64,000 nt of DNA from Ectocarpus siliculosus (Eukaryota; Sar; Phaeophyceae; Ectocarpales; Ectocarpaceae). Numbering within the stretch: position 1 is the first letter of the stretch; every line of letters starts with the position of its first letter. Below are positions 35,977 through 48,900 of the stretch, piece by piece. The position numbers were made by a program, and so were the translations under genes. The stretch is from positions 567,916-631,915 of the forward strand of contig FN648564.1 of assembly GCA_000310025.1 (NCBI GenBank). Direction: 5' to 3'. Under the pieces are notes generated by a model. It was not told the origin of the DNA. It did no database searches and was given only the letters and a program-made list of their open reading frames with translations.

Positions 35977-37844
35977 TTTTCTGGTGCTTTCACTTCCAGA
36001 GACAGTTGTAAGCACTGTGTAACTGCCTCGAGGAAGCTTGACCATGTTAACACAACGTGGTGCGATCATCCCCCGTTGCGCGGAGTGAGGGTTCTCGACC
36101 CCGCACAACATGATCTACTCGACCACCATTATGGTTACCGCCAAAAAAAAAACCGAGGGGGGGGGATTAAACGATGGGGCAATACTGTACAAGTGCGCCG
36201 AAACGCGAAAAAAAAATTATACCGACAACAGGAGTTGTCTCGAACACCGCGGCCATGATGCTGCAGAATTTTGTTATCGTTCTTCCTGCATGCAGAAAAA
36301 TGCTGCTGCTCCGTTTCAGTTATTAATGACAGGGTCGGGCCGCTTTACACAAAAGCTGTTGGTGTTATAGGACGTTTTGTCCGGGCTCAATGATCCGGTG
36401 CTCAAGTTCTTATGCTTTGATAAGATGCTGACGTATGAAGTGTTCTTGTGCAGGCAATACCATGCAGCCGTCACTACAGATCTGAGTACTTTGGTTTGAA
36501 AGGACGGACGACGCCAAGAGAGAGTCGTTCCAGAATTGAGTCCAGCTGTGACTTGAAAGACAACAGACGTGGGAACAGCATGTAGAGGGTATGCTGGATG
36601 CATGGTGGAAGCGTCCGAAGTAACCACGGTGACCTACCATTCACAAGTTCCACAACCACCGACCAGGAGTTATGATATGAAACGACAGTAGTCTACACCT
36701 GATAGTGGAGCCCCCGATTCCTCGCGCGGGACTCCGCTGGCTTCGGTTTGGCATGCCATGGGCAGAATGACTGATGTAGTACGGGGATGGTAGCGCGAAG
36801 TGGGTTATGTTCGTTGGATAGCTTCTTCGACGGTGTGTGCCGAACGTGCGGCAACCAACAGACACATGGCACATGCCACGCGACGTGCGGCACGGCAGGC
36901 AAAAGTTCATATCTGTTTGTTTAGCTTTTACCAATACCTTTGAATTTCTTCCGAACGTTTGATTCTCTCACCTCGTTTCTCTCTACCTCTCACGTGTTGA
37001 CGAATGAAAAGGAGGGTGCACTCACAGCAGTCCATATAGTCAACCTGGTGGCTCCTCCCTCGCCACTACCTTCCTTCCTCATCGCCGTGCACACTTACCA
37101 CTCTGCTCCATTCTGTCTCGCCGATACCAGACGGGAAGAGGGGGATACGCGGACAGCCATCCGAGGTAGGGACCCCTTTTCAGATTACTGCTCGAGTGGT
37201 GTGGCGCGTGCGGCCGAGTTTTGGAGCGGACTCAAGGAGCGAAGTCAAGCTCGTTTCCAATTGGTACAGCACTACGTAGATATCGTGGTTACAGTCATTT
37301 CCTCAATGTTATCGTGTTTCCTTTTACGAAGTTTGTCCTTTACATGCCTCTTCACCATAATCACCGTGAAGCTGTGCGTGAACTTTAGTCCTTCGTTCAT
37401 TCTTCTGGCATTCATACCATGCAGCCGGAATCGCCAGACCCAAGTGCAACACGTACAAATGCAAAGTGAACAGAAGGGCACACGGCTCGGGGGGTTTTGA
37501 GGCTGACTTTTCTCCTATACAAAGAAAGAACAACCTTCCCGCCAGGGTTCGGTTGGGCATTCTATTGTCATCACTGAGGACACCATGAGGCGTCGTGCGT
37601 GCTGGCACGTTCAGGCACTCGCTAGCTACTGCTTACACCCCCGTGGCGGTGAGCATGGCTGTGACAAATGTTGGATGCCGCTTGGTTCCGGCACAGATTT
37701 CGGACTGTTTTCAAAGGCCGCTGCGACCTCGATATTTCAGCTCCAGTGGCAAACCTGAACGCGCCAGCATGCACGACGCCTCTTCATGTTGTCCTCTACT
37801 GCTGACAGTAGAATGCCTAACTTAACCCTCAAAACTGACCATGC

Positions 37845-38105
37845 TTGAACGCCTTCCGTTTTGCTCTATTGACTTCATAAAAAAATTGGTGAAGTTTTAG
37901 TCTTGATTTGAATGGAGGCCTGTGGAGGTAGACGCGTGAAATATATGTTTTTGAGCAGCCTCTACGGCCGCCCTGTCCGAGAATCAACGATGTCTGTTTT
38001 TCGCGATGCCTCCCGACTGTCTGTTGTACACTTTATGGACCTCTTGCGCTTGTTTTTCAAAATTCGTCAACATCAAAATTACTTTCCGCCCCTTAACTCC
38101 TGAAT
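37845..38105. repeat. Diverged repeat, copy 2
   Basis: Partner of 33905-34150 in the same orientation, about 3.9 kb away. Confidence 0.6.
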
Positions 38106-38779
38106 TGTGCATGACGTCATAACACAACATCTAAACGCAATATTGCCAAATGTTATGGCAGCGCACCACCACAGTATGCAATAAAGGGTTTTCCCAATTC
38201 ATCGGCAGGCGGACAGCTGAAAAGTCGCGTGAGCACCAGCGCGAGTGCAGGCCGTTCACTTTTCAGATGTGAACCGTTCAGCGTCGTTTTATGAGGATAC
38301 ATGTACATTTGACCCGGATAGAGACGCCGAACCAGCCTCTCGACAGTCCACCGGTCAATACGAAATGGACGAACGAATATTGTACAGCTCGATGTGTTTC
38401 ACTTTCTTTCGATAGTAACGGCGGAAATGCCATACAAAAGGGAGAGCGTTGACGTGCCTACCAATAGGATTCTGAAGCAGTGTAGCCTCTATCGTAGATG
38501 GGAGGAGGGATTACGAGTGAAAGCAGGTCGACAGCTGAAAAGAAAAAGAGTTGAAAGATTCCCGAAACAATTTCACAGCTAAGCAACTATGACACGAGGT
38601 ATACTCCGCCAAATATTTGTCGCCAGCGAGAAGAATTTCGTCATGTCCTGGCACATTTCAGCGGGCTAGACAAGTCTGCTTTACTGCAACGGGCCCACCG
38701 TGAGTGAAAATATTGTCGAAACTGTGAATCCAAACAACAGGAAACAGGGGGACACGCCCGGTCCTCACCGGCTACGGTA

Positions 38780-41700
38780 CTACCTGCGAAGCATATCTTC
38801 TTTGTCCAGATGGAGTGAGAATCCTGGTTTTGTGGAGATCGCGTTCGTGTGCGCGTGCCCGCCGTCGGAGGTGACGTCGATGACATCGGCGTCGGCATTA
38901 CCGGGGGCAGCAGCTTTGAGATTTTCGTCCGTGCCCGTAGAGGGGTGCTGCACGGTGGATTGGCAAGCGCCTCTGTCGTTCTCGTTCTTGTGGTTCTTGT
39001 TCTTGTTGTTCTTCTTCTCCTCCTCGCTCTTGTTCCTCATGGAGATCGTCATGGTCGAGCCCGTGAAGCTGGCCTTACCGTCGAGCTCGAACCTCCCCCC
39101 CTTCTTCAGGGCCACGAGAGAGTGCACGTCCTCCTGGGGCAGCGATCGGGATGGAGAGAGGGGGGGCGGTGGGGGATGAGCTGGTTCTACGTAGGCATTT
39201 TTGGTCTGCAAGCCCAGTGACGACCTTCTTGGGATGTGGACTGATAACATCCAGTGAAACGGCGGCCAAACGAGGCTGAAGACAAGGTAGTAGGGGTGGC
39301 CTCTTCGCCCATGAGCCCATGTACATGTACCTCATTGGTGTTGCCGAAAACAAAAAACCTCATGACGAGACAACAAAACAAATATGATGTGTTGGCCGAT
39401 GCCAGCGTATGAAGACGAAGAAGCACCACACGTTGCTAGGCACTGAGCTCGAAAGCAATTACCCCCAAAAGAGCAAGACCCACAAAACCAAAGCACCATC
39501 AGCAACATCAAAAAAGCCATTTCCATTGCCATGTATGATATGATAGCACCACCGAAACGAAACGTCTTACTCTAGGGGCATACCATATCATACCACACCA
39601 TACCGTACCATACCATGCCATACCATAAAGCACTAACCTCCGTGCCGTTGTCGGGCGATGGGCTCCACTTGTCAGCACTCATTGCCAGGACACCTTGTGG
39701 CTCAACCGTGAAGAGCTCGCCGGATTCCCCCTGGGCGGCGGAAATCATAGGAAGGAAGGAAGGCTTCGGTCAAAGAAACGGCTTCCTTCGGGATAAACGC
39801 ACGCTAAGCTACCAGCGACAACAACAGGAAACAGTTCAGACACCAAACAACAGCAATCGCAACCACAGCCACAGCGATAGCATCGGCTATCACGACCACA
39901 CGGGATGACGATGAAGCTCAGTTCAAGTGACGTCGTGTGTCCTGCCAACGGATATCGTGTGCGTGGCCTCCTCCCATCCTCCCAAGACCGCTCTCTCTTC
40001 GTCGTGGTTGTGTTTCTATCTATCGGTCGAGGGTCATCTCAAGAATCTCATTTTTTTGGTTGGGTTTTCTCGGAAAGAGAAAAAGAGGAAGAGAACAGGC
40101 TGGGCCTCCTCCTGCCCCACCTACATGAGTCCGGATGATCGGGTAAAAACGGCCAGAGAAGAGTGGGGAGGGGGCGACCCTCCCCACCTGGGTGTAGTGT
40201 TGAGACACGTTACCAACTAATCATACATCCTAACGTCCCGCTGATGTTCACACACAAAAGACATGCGGTACATACCCCGCAAAGCCCCCCGACACCCCCC
40301 CATGCTCAGTTTCCAGCATCATCCATTATCCACCACCCATCATCCATCATCCCCGCAACCGTAAGATTGATTTACTGGCATTAGTGGGCACCTCGAGTTT
40401 CTCCAAGACCATCGTGGCCACGATAAAGGTCAACGAGGCCTTCTCCTGAACGACGAAGTGCACGCCCTTCAACCGGAGATCGGGCTTGTCGGAAACAACG
40501 ATCACGTGGTGGCCGACCTCGAGGATCTGTGATTTTCATGGACGTCGGAAGGGAGAGGGTGCAAGGCGAGGAAACAGGGGACCGGGGACACAGATTGAGC
40601 GAGGAACGAAAGCCGTTACAAGAAGTGGTTGGAGTTCTTCCTCGTCGTGAACGGTGCTCTTGCCGCTTTTCTGGTGCACCATCTGATGCTGGAGACGAGA
40701 ACGAATAAGGATAATGACGAAGGTAGGAATTGATACGCTCATGTCAACGCTAACGTTGCCCTGTCTCTTTGATGTAAGGGTATCGACGGATCGTTCTCAT
40801 CCCGTGCAGGAAAAAAAAAAACTTGTCCGAGTGGGGGGAGAGTAGTGCTCTACGACAGCCACCAGTAATTGTAGTGACAAGCCTCGGGTTTGTACTGGGC
40901 AACATGGAACGAACTTCTACGTACGCTCCAGCGCTATGCTTCGCAACCACCAAATCCCCGAACGAGATACAGAGAGAAAGGCAAAGAGACATTGTCCAGA
41001 GGCGGCAACAGAGACAAGAGGCAAGCCCGTACTAGCCCATGATGTGTCAGAGTGACACTTCGACAGCGATGATCAAAACCAACAGCTCGCTCACCCGTTT
41101 CTCCTTGCACATGACATCATCGTCGAGGAGAAGCACGCCAGACATGCCTTCGACGGGCGTTCGCTCGAACCGGAGCTCGTTGCAGGACTCGAGGGTATAC
41201 AGCGGGAGGACGTCATCGACGACGGCAAGCGTGGGGATAGGGCGTGAGCTTTCGGTGGCGGTGGCAGTGCTGGTCCCGGTGGTGGTGGTTGTGGTGGAGC
41301 CGGCATCGGTGTTGGCGTTGAGAACGGAGTTGCCGGCGGCGGTGGTGTGCGTTTCCGCCGCCCAAGATGAGGACAGCGTTGTGGCGTAGATGTGACTGTT
41401 GGTGTAATCGTAGTCGTCGTCGTCGTCGTCGTCGTTGTTGTTGTTGTTGTTGTCGTAGGTGTCGGTGTCGGTGTCGGTGTCGGTGGGTGCAGCATAGACA
41501 ATGGCCCAGGTCTCGCTGCAGCGTTTCATCGAAACGCCGTAGGTGATGATATTTCCATCGGGGGAACCGCGGATGGTATCGTGTGGGTCGTCCTAGGGTG
41601 GTGGGAGTAAACGTTGCAACATGGCCAACAGCGCGTAGGCACGACGGCAGAAGGGGTGGGAAGGGGAGGTCTTGGGGCGATTGCAACCAGAGAACAAGGT

Positions 41701-42898
41701 TCAGTGTGTCTGTGTAAGGATAGGTTAGGGAACGTGCGATGGCGGGAGCTGAACTGCACAGAACACAACTACCGTAAACTACGGAGTTTCCCCCCCCTAG
41801 TACAGATTCCCCCCCCCCTTCATTACCTTTTCGGCCTGGAAGCAGGGTTTTGTTGATTAGCCCCGGGGTAGATCGTTTTCGACAAAAAAAAGAAAGATCC
41901 CCCGAGTATTTCAATTTCCTCCCGGGCTACCAGTTTCCCACGAGTTCCCCCCGGGAGGGATGTATTTCCCTTATTTTCTGAGTCGATGTTGTCGCATCGC
42001 AGAGCACGAAAAGCATAATACGGGACGGAAAATTCATTCGCAGATCTGCGCTTCGAGCGAGATTTAGGTGTACCGTTTGTCACTTGGCCCTCGCAGTTGT
42101 TTTATGGGTGAAATGCTCTCGTTTTCCTGTCTATTTCTTGCATTTATCACCCCTGGAATATCAGCTGAAACGTACCACAGCATGCTCTGACGAACCTTGC
42201 GCACAAAGGGAACAAATAATCGTGTTCATTTTTGGATCTCACAACTCAAGCTAGAACTGAACCATAAAAAAAGCTTATTCCTGCGGACAAACTGCGAATT
42301 CTTGTGCATGAGCTTAGGCAATGGTACCTCTTTTGCGACCCGACAACATCCTTATCCATCTCAGTTTCGCCACTCTCTCTGTGTGTGTGGTGTGTGGACC
42401 ATCACTATTTTGCACAACCCCCCGGGGGGGGGGCTTCCCCCTGCGGTAGCGTTGGAAAAAGAAAAAGACCCCCCCCCCGGTACGTCAATTACCCCCCGGG
42501 GGGGTTGGTTTCAGAATAAAAAACGATCCCCTCCCCGGGGGGAAAACTCCGTAGTTGACGGTATTACACGCGTGAGGGGCGAAGGCCAGGGTACCAAGGT
42601 GTATGTATGTATGTATGTGTGAAGCTGCTTGGGCTGGTGTTGGGGCGGTGGGAATGTAAACCCTTAAGTCGCAACGGAGTTGGTGCTTGAGCGTTGTCAG
42701 GTTCAAATAGGTGCAGGGTACCGCAGCTCCTGGCAAATCAGGTTCGTTCCTGGTTGAAAATAACTAAACATGCAGCACTGCTGGCACACGTTAGGTCGGT
42801 CTCATAACATCGTGGAGGCAGGTGTTCAGATAGAGACTAGCGACGTCTGTCCTCACCGCGAGACAGGTAGCAATGGGGCCGTTCACAAAGCACCACCG

Positions 42899-42941
<43 letters not shown>

Positions 42942-45900
42942 GAGCTCACCAAGTCCAGGCCGCTCGCTTCCAACTCCCGCTGCAGCTGCTCCTGAGCCAG
43001 GCCTGCAGAGTGTCCCTGAGAGCCACCGGCCGCCTCGCTGTTGCTGTTGCTGTTGTCGTTCTTGTCGGTACTGGGCTCTACGACTACGAACACCGCGGAG
43101 TCGGTGTAGTACATGGCCTCATCACCGTGAGCCAGTACTATGCCATCGCGGGCAAGGCGGGCCATCCCGTGCAGGTCCTCCTGCTCATTGAGAAAGGTTC
43201 GTGTATCGCAACGATGAGCGGAAACCGTTTGACGCAAACAGGGGAACAGCGAGGGGGCATAGGTCAGGAAGGGAAGGCACTGACCTGTTCCACCTGCAGT
43301 ACTGCTGCAACCGTGTGCTCAAGAAGCAACACACAAATTTGGTTACTTCCAGCAGGACCGAGAGCATGCGATGGTCGCACCCAAAAGGGGCTACAACTAC
43401 GAGCTCCGGACGCTAAAAATAGCCACGTGTGATGGCGGACCAAAAAAAATCAGGGTACCCGTCGGTTCCGGTTTTTAGGCGGATACTGTACAGGCGCGGC
43501 GGTATTTCGATGTGGCGATATTGTTTTCGGCGGATCCCAGTACTTTGCTTTCCGGCGGTACCGCCTTTGGCGGTTCCCGGTACTGCCAAACATGGCGGTA
43601 TTTTTCTGGCGGCACTGGAATATGGCGGTACTGCCTTCGGCGGTCCCGGTACCAACAAAATATGGCGATTTTCACCTGGTGGTATTGAAATATGGCGGTA
43701 TCGCCTTGGGCGCTCACGGGAAGACCAAAATATCAACATATTATATGGCGATGATAATCTACATTCGGTGCCCTCGGGCGCCTCATCAACCATCAACCGG
43801 CGACCTACTTTTCTCTCATTGCAGCGAATGTATTTTGTCATGTACTGGTGAGAGCGTATAGTTCCCCTATGGTTTCGTGATTTCACGATGCTATGCACAC
43901 CCATCGCCAAATTGAGCAGCCTCCTGGACAAGCGAAAGGCAACGAAAAGAAGACAGAAAATGCAAACAAAGAGGTGTGCTGAAATGCGATACGTCGAATG
44001 CCACGAAAACAGCATAGGTTGTTGTAGAACGGCAGCAGATTGAAGGAAACACATGGCCATTCGTGATAGCGTTTTAAACGCTATGATCAATCGATCAGCT
44101 ACTCCTCTCGCCCTGCATAGCCCAGACTTCAGTGCACTTGGGCACCCTCGTCTACAAGCCAAGGTCAATCGACTTGTTCGTCCTCTCCTCCTGAACGGCC
44201 GCTGATTTCTGTGCACTCTGGGTTGCCTTCTGCTGGACGTTGGGGCAAGTGTGTGTGTGTGGGCAGGAGGCACCCATCACGGCGAAAGGTAAACGAGGTT
44301 CTACCGAAAAAAAGCAACAAACAAAAAAGAAGAGAAAAAATACACAACACTTCGAAATTCACGCTATCTAGAAAGAAAGAGAAAGAGACAAAAAAGGGTA
44401 ACCAGCTGGACTCGAACCCACGTTCCTCGCAGACAACGTGCACTAGACAAATTCCCAGTTGCGACCTCGCAGAAATTGGGCGACATCTTGGTACTTATAC
44501 CGCGGTACTGTATGGCGGTACTATTTTGGCGGTACTGCAGTACGGCGGTACCTTTACGGCGGCACTGCTGTAGTATGGCGGTACTATTTTGGCGGTTCTG
44601 CAGTACGGCGCTACAATTTCGTTGGTACTGCAACATGGCGGTTCTTTTTTAGGCGGTTCCCGTTTTTTTTGGGTAGTACTTTTTAGGCGGTCACGAAATA
44701 TATATGGCGGTACGTTTTGGGCGGAAGGCCGCATTTAGTTGTTCGGCGGTACCGCCTTCGGCGGTTCCCGGTACCACCGCCGAAATGTGGCGGTAATTAC
44801 CGCCAGTCGGGACCGCCCACCACGGTGGGAAAAATTGAAATTTGACGCATCATTTGTTTGGTGTTGTATGCATACGATTGACGCAACGTCGAGTTCGAGT
44901 GCACGTTTTTGCGCAAGATTGGATTGAGACAGGGTGTCATGGGAACCAAGACCGGGGATTAGCATCAATGTTTCAATTGGATGCGGGGGGGAGAGCAAGC
45001 TTTGGGCATTATTGGTGGAAATCACCGTACAACGCAGCGAGGGCAGCGGCATGAAAAAAATGCAGCAAAAAACACGCCAGGAAAACCGCGACAAGAGGGG
45101 CAGAAAAACCGGGTGCAATGCAACTTTCGGGCAAAAATAAGAATGGGGGAACCGAGTAAAGTTTTCGTCAGGATTTCAGGAGGTTTCATGGGTTCAATAC
45201 AGCAATAGAGCGAGAACGTCACATCTTGCGGGGGAATCACAAACACTGCATATGTTGCGTTTTCGCTGATGATGAGTCTCAAAGAATAGACAATAGAGTT
45301 TCAAATATTTTCTCGACTCCAATGCCTAGAACCACGCGGACGGACATACATCCCGTAGGCCACGATGACGGCAGGCACCAAGAACAACACCAAGAACAAC
45401 ACGAGCGGGACAGACATTAAACCATCACACAATACCATCGCCACCACCAAAATCGCTGCAACCACGATAATACCAAGAACAGCCGACAAGAGACAGACAG
45501 CCTACCGGTGTGGCGTCGTCAGGGGCTTCGAAGTCGGGGTATTCGGCAAGGAACCCCAGGATCCCGTCCACGTGGAAGATGCCGTCCTTGTTGTCCTGAG
45601 TGCAGCAGTAACGCACCAACACCAACACCCATGTACCCCACAAGAACAATGAAGTTACAAAGAATAAGCCGACACGGAGAGAGGGGGGCGAGGGAAATTG
45701 CGTTGGGCAACGAAGGCTGTTTTGCCGTGTTCTGAAGGGAGGGGTAGTGGGTAGCTGCAAGTCAGGCCAACAACTCAGTGCGTGCGGTAATCCGCATGAC
45801 ATGTTTTTCGTGGCTGCGAAATGTTTTCGTTGAGAAAAAAAAATCTCCACTTGTCGCCCCCGTATATACTCCACTCTCTACCACATCCCGTTCGACTGTG

Positions 45901-48900
45901 GGTATATCTCGAATGGGTAGTCTTTCTGTGCGTGGATTTACTTTTCTTTTACAGGTCCTTTTTAGTGCCGGTCGAATACTGCCAGGGGCCCGATTTAGTG
46001 CCGGTAAAATTTCTGGACACAGGGGCAACCCGATATAGTGCCAGACGGCACAAAAAAGGGCGGGCCCGATATAGTGCCGGATGGGCGCCGTTGTACCCCC
46101 CCCAAATACTGCCGGTTCAAGCGCGCTTTCACGCACACACACACTTTCCGTCATTCATCCGGAGAATAGGTTAGCCTCCCCCATGCAGCCCCCTCACGTT
46201 AATGGCATTTGGAGGTGTTTCGTGTTTTCAACCGCACTGAGACTGGCGTTATTTCATCGGGCGGCCGGTAGCCGCGGATTGATGCCACAACAATAAAAAA
46301 AAAAACACACACACAAGCTAGAGACAACATACAGGCAGAAGACAGACTCCATACAGAGAAACTAGGGCACACGCGCTGCTGCAGACCCGAACAACTGTAC
46401 GCAGAGGCGCACCATGCCATGTCCGGAAGGTGTACTGCTGTGCTTTAGCGGACATGACGCCGCAAGCCCCTCATGGCCACGAGCGTAACTTAGGATGTGC
46501 GACGTAGCTACAGTGAGGGCGGGGGTACAGCTATAGCTGTAGTACATGTAGTATTAATGGTCGTTTGTTTGTGTTCTTGCAGTGCGCTTCTGTCGTGTTC
46601 TCTTTTTGTTTTCATTTCTTTCTTGCAACATCGAAGGAGGACAAATAGGAGTGAGATTGAGCTTCGTCCTGAATACTGTATCTTGATTTTTACGTTGTAC
46701 GAACGGAAGATTTTTTGCCGTCAAAGGCTAATCGGGTGCGTGCGTGCATGATGTGTGTCTGTCTGCCTTTCGCCGTCCACTATTTGGTGCTGTTGAGGTT
46801 GCCTGAAATGGTGTGATCCATGTGAGGCCAATGCCACTGCTTTCTTACCCTCAAAACAGCAGGCAGCTGTTTGGCAAAGTACACCTCTTTGGAAGATGGG
46901 CAGAGCGGTACAGAACATACATACATGTGGTACATGCGCATTAAGGATTCGCGCGACATTTCAGGCTGTGCAGGACGTGTGCTGAGGTGGGCAGAAAGAA
47001 ACGGTGCAGCATGCCAGTATACTTATTCAATCAAACTCTGTGTGTGTGTTCGACACGGTGGAACCACACGTACGTGTCGCGAGGTGCCCCCGCTGTGTAC
47101 CACTTCACAAATATATATATTTCGATCCATTTTGTACTCTGTTACCCGCAAAGCGTGACCACGAAAGAAACCAAACACACCTTCAATAGTGCCGGACCGG
47201 CACTAACAACGAGGGCTGTTCGAAACCTGAATACAGTGAGCGCCGGTTTGGCACTGTATGTAGCGGTCCTGAACTTGCAGTCTGGTTTTCGATTTGAGTA
47301 TGCCCCGTAACTCTTCACGGGTGATTAGGATGACGAGGATGATGGCGGGGAGGAAGTTGGTATGTCACTTTTTGACAATATTCAACATTCACTTACAGAG
47401 CTCGTATCTAAGATGTGCGAAGACGTTGGAACCCAATTTCACTGGTCGAGGAATGGGTTTCTGTAGTTTTGGATGAAGTTGCTGAACAATTGAATTCTGC
47501 TATAGAAGGCCCAGATTACCTGCCGCATACCGGCCATATCGATTTCATGGACGCTCATAAAGCATTCAAGGTGCTTCAGAAAAAAGTAGTTTTCACTAGA
47601 TAGATTAGATAAAGCTGCAAATTGTATTTATTTGTGTAATGTGTAAGGCTTGTTATATTAGACTAATAATAGCTGAAACGGAAGTGAATGGGGAGAGCTA
47701 TGAAAAGATTACTGGAGGCATATTTGAAGAAATGAAAGAAGCCATCACCGCACGGCAAATTAAGTTTCTGGACGATGAACATCTACCGGCCCCCAAGGAA
47801 TTTTTTCGAAACCCGGACACGAATAGACGCAAGTCTAGGAAAACCCATAAACAACCTACGAGGTATCTGCTGCCTAAACTCCATAAGGATAAGGTAGCTT
47901 GTCGAAGTATAACCACATGCTGTGCTACTACTACGGAAGGGGCGGAAAGAATAGTGCATACGTGTCTAGCTGAATTGTTGCCAGTCTGTGATGCATTGTG
48001 GAGAGAAGTTGGTAGCTCCATTGGAATTGATTCCCCCAGTAGTTGGATTACTAAAGGTGGAGACGAAATCCTGGAGATTTTATCTGACGCAGACCAGATG
48101 GCACGTTCGATTGGTGCTTCTGCCCCACATGTTGTGGAAACATATGACTTTGTTGCCATGTATACTAGCATACCTCTGTCTACTCTCTTGGCTCAATTGA
48201 ATGAATTCATAGATTTGGTGTTTGACTTCCAATTTCTTCGTGATTCTGGATATTGTTCAAAAAATAATGTACAATATGGCTTTAAGAATAGTTGTCCTTT
48301 CATTATCAAAGAAGAAGTACATTCGTCAACGGAGGAACCGGTTGCAGCACATTTGGAAGTCGTGAAGGAGAAGACATTCCTTGACGTCTTTTTAAGTGGT
48401 GTGAGTTTGAATTGACGGAAGGTTATGTTCAGTTTGGACCTCATCATATGTATCGCCAATCCTCGGGCATATTTATGGGATCNNNNNNNNNNNNNNNNNN
48501 NNNNNNNNNNNNNNNNNNNNNNNNNNNNNNNNNNNNNNNNNNNNNNNNNNNNNNNNNNNNNNNNNNNNNNNNNNNNNNNNNNNNNNNNNNNNNNNNNNNN
48601 NNNNNNCGATACATTGATTGATGACATAATCGCTATCGCTTTTGCCTCAGAAGCCAATAGTTTAAAACTTACGGATGTCATATATAGTGTTGATACTCCG
48701 TACGATCCGGTAGTAGGCATAGGCATGAGTGAAACGTTAGGAGGAATGTATGACCGACTGATCAGTGATGGAGATGGCAATATCATCCCTAACTGTATTG
48801 AGTTGACCCAGGAACAAGTATTATAGGACATAGTGCACACTTTTTAGATATGGAAATAGTCCAAGATTTAGCAGGTTCCCAAGTGCAAATGTATGATAAA

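Larger units (their letters stand above)
32840..38779. other. Intergenic region between A and B; no complete gene recognised
   Basis: It contains a diverged repeat pair (33905-34150 and 37845-38105), the second copy of the 220-bp dispersed repeat, a 26-G run (35718-35743) and one possible orphan exon on the minus strand (35306-35560). Other open frames, up to 186 codons (36940-37500, plus), show no motif or splice support. Confidence 0.4.

Noticed and set aside
36940-37500. Plus-strand open frame of 186 codons with hydrophobic stretches
   Set aside because: No splice support or family match; the hydrophobicity is from T-rich DNA.
41392-41610. Val/Gly-repeat frame on the plus strand
   Set aside because: Complement of the Asp/Thr/Asn-rich linker in the gene B a exon.
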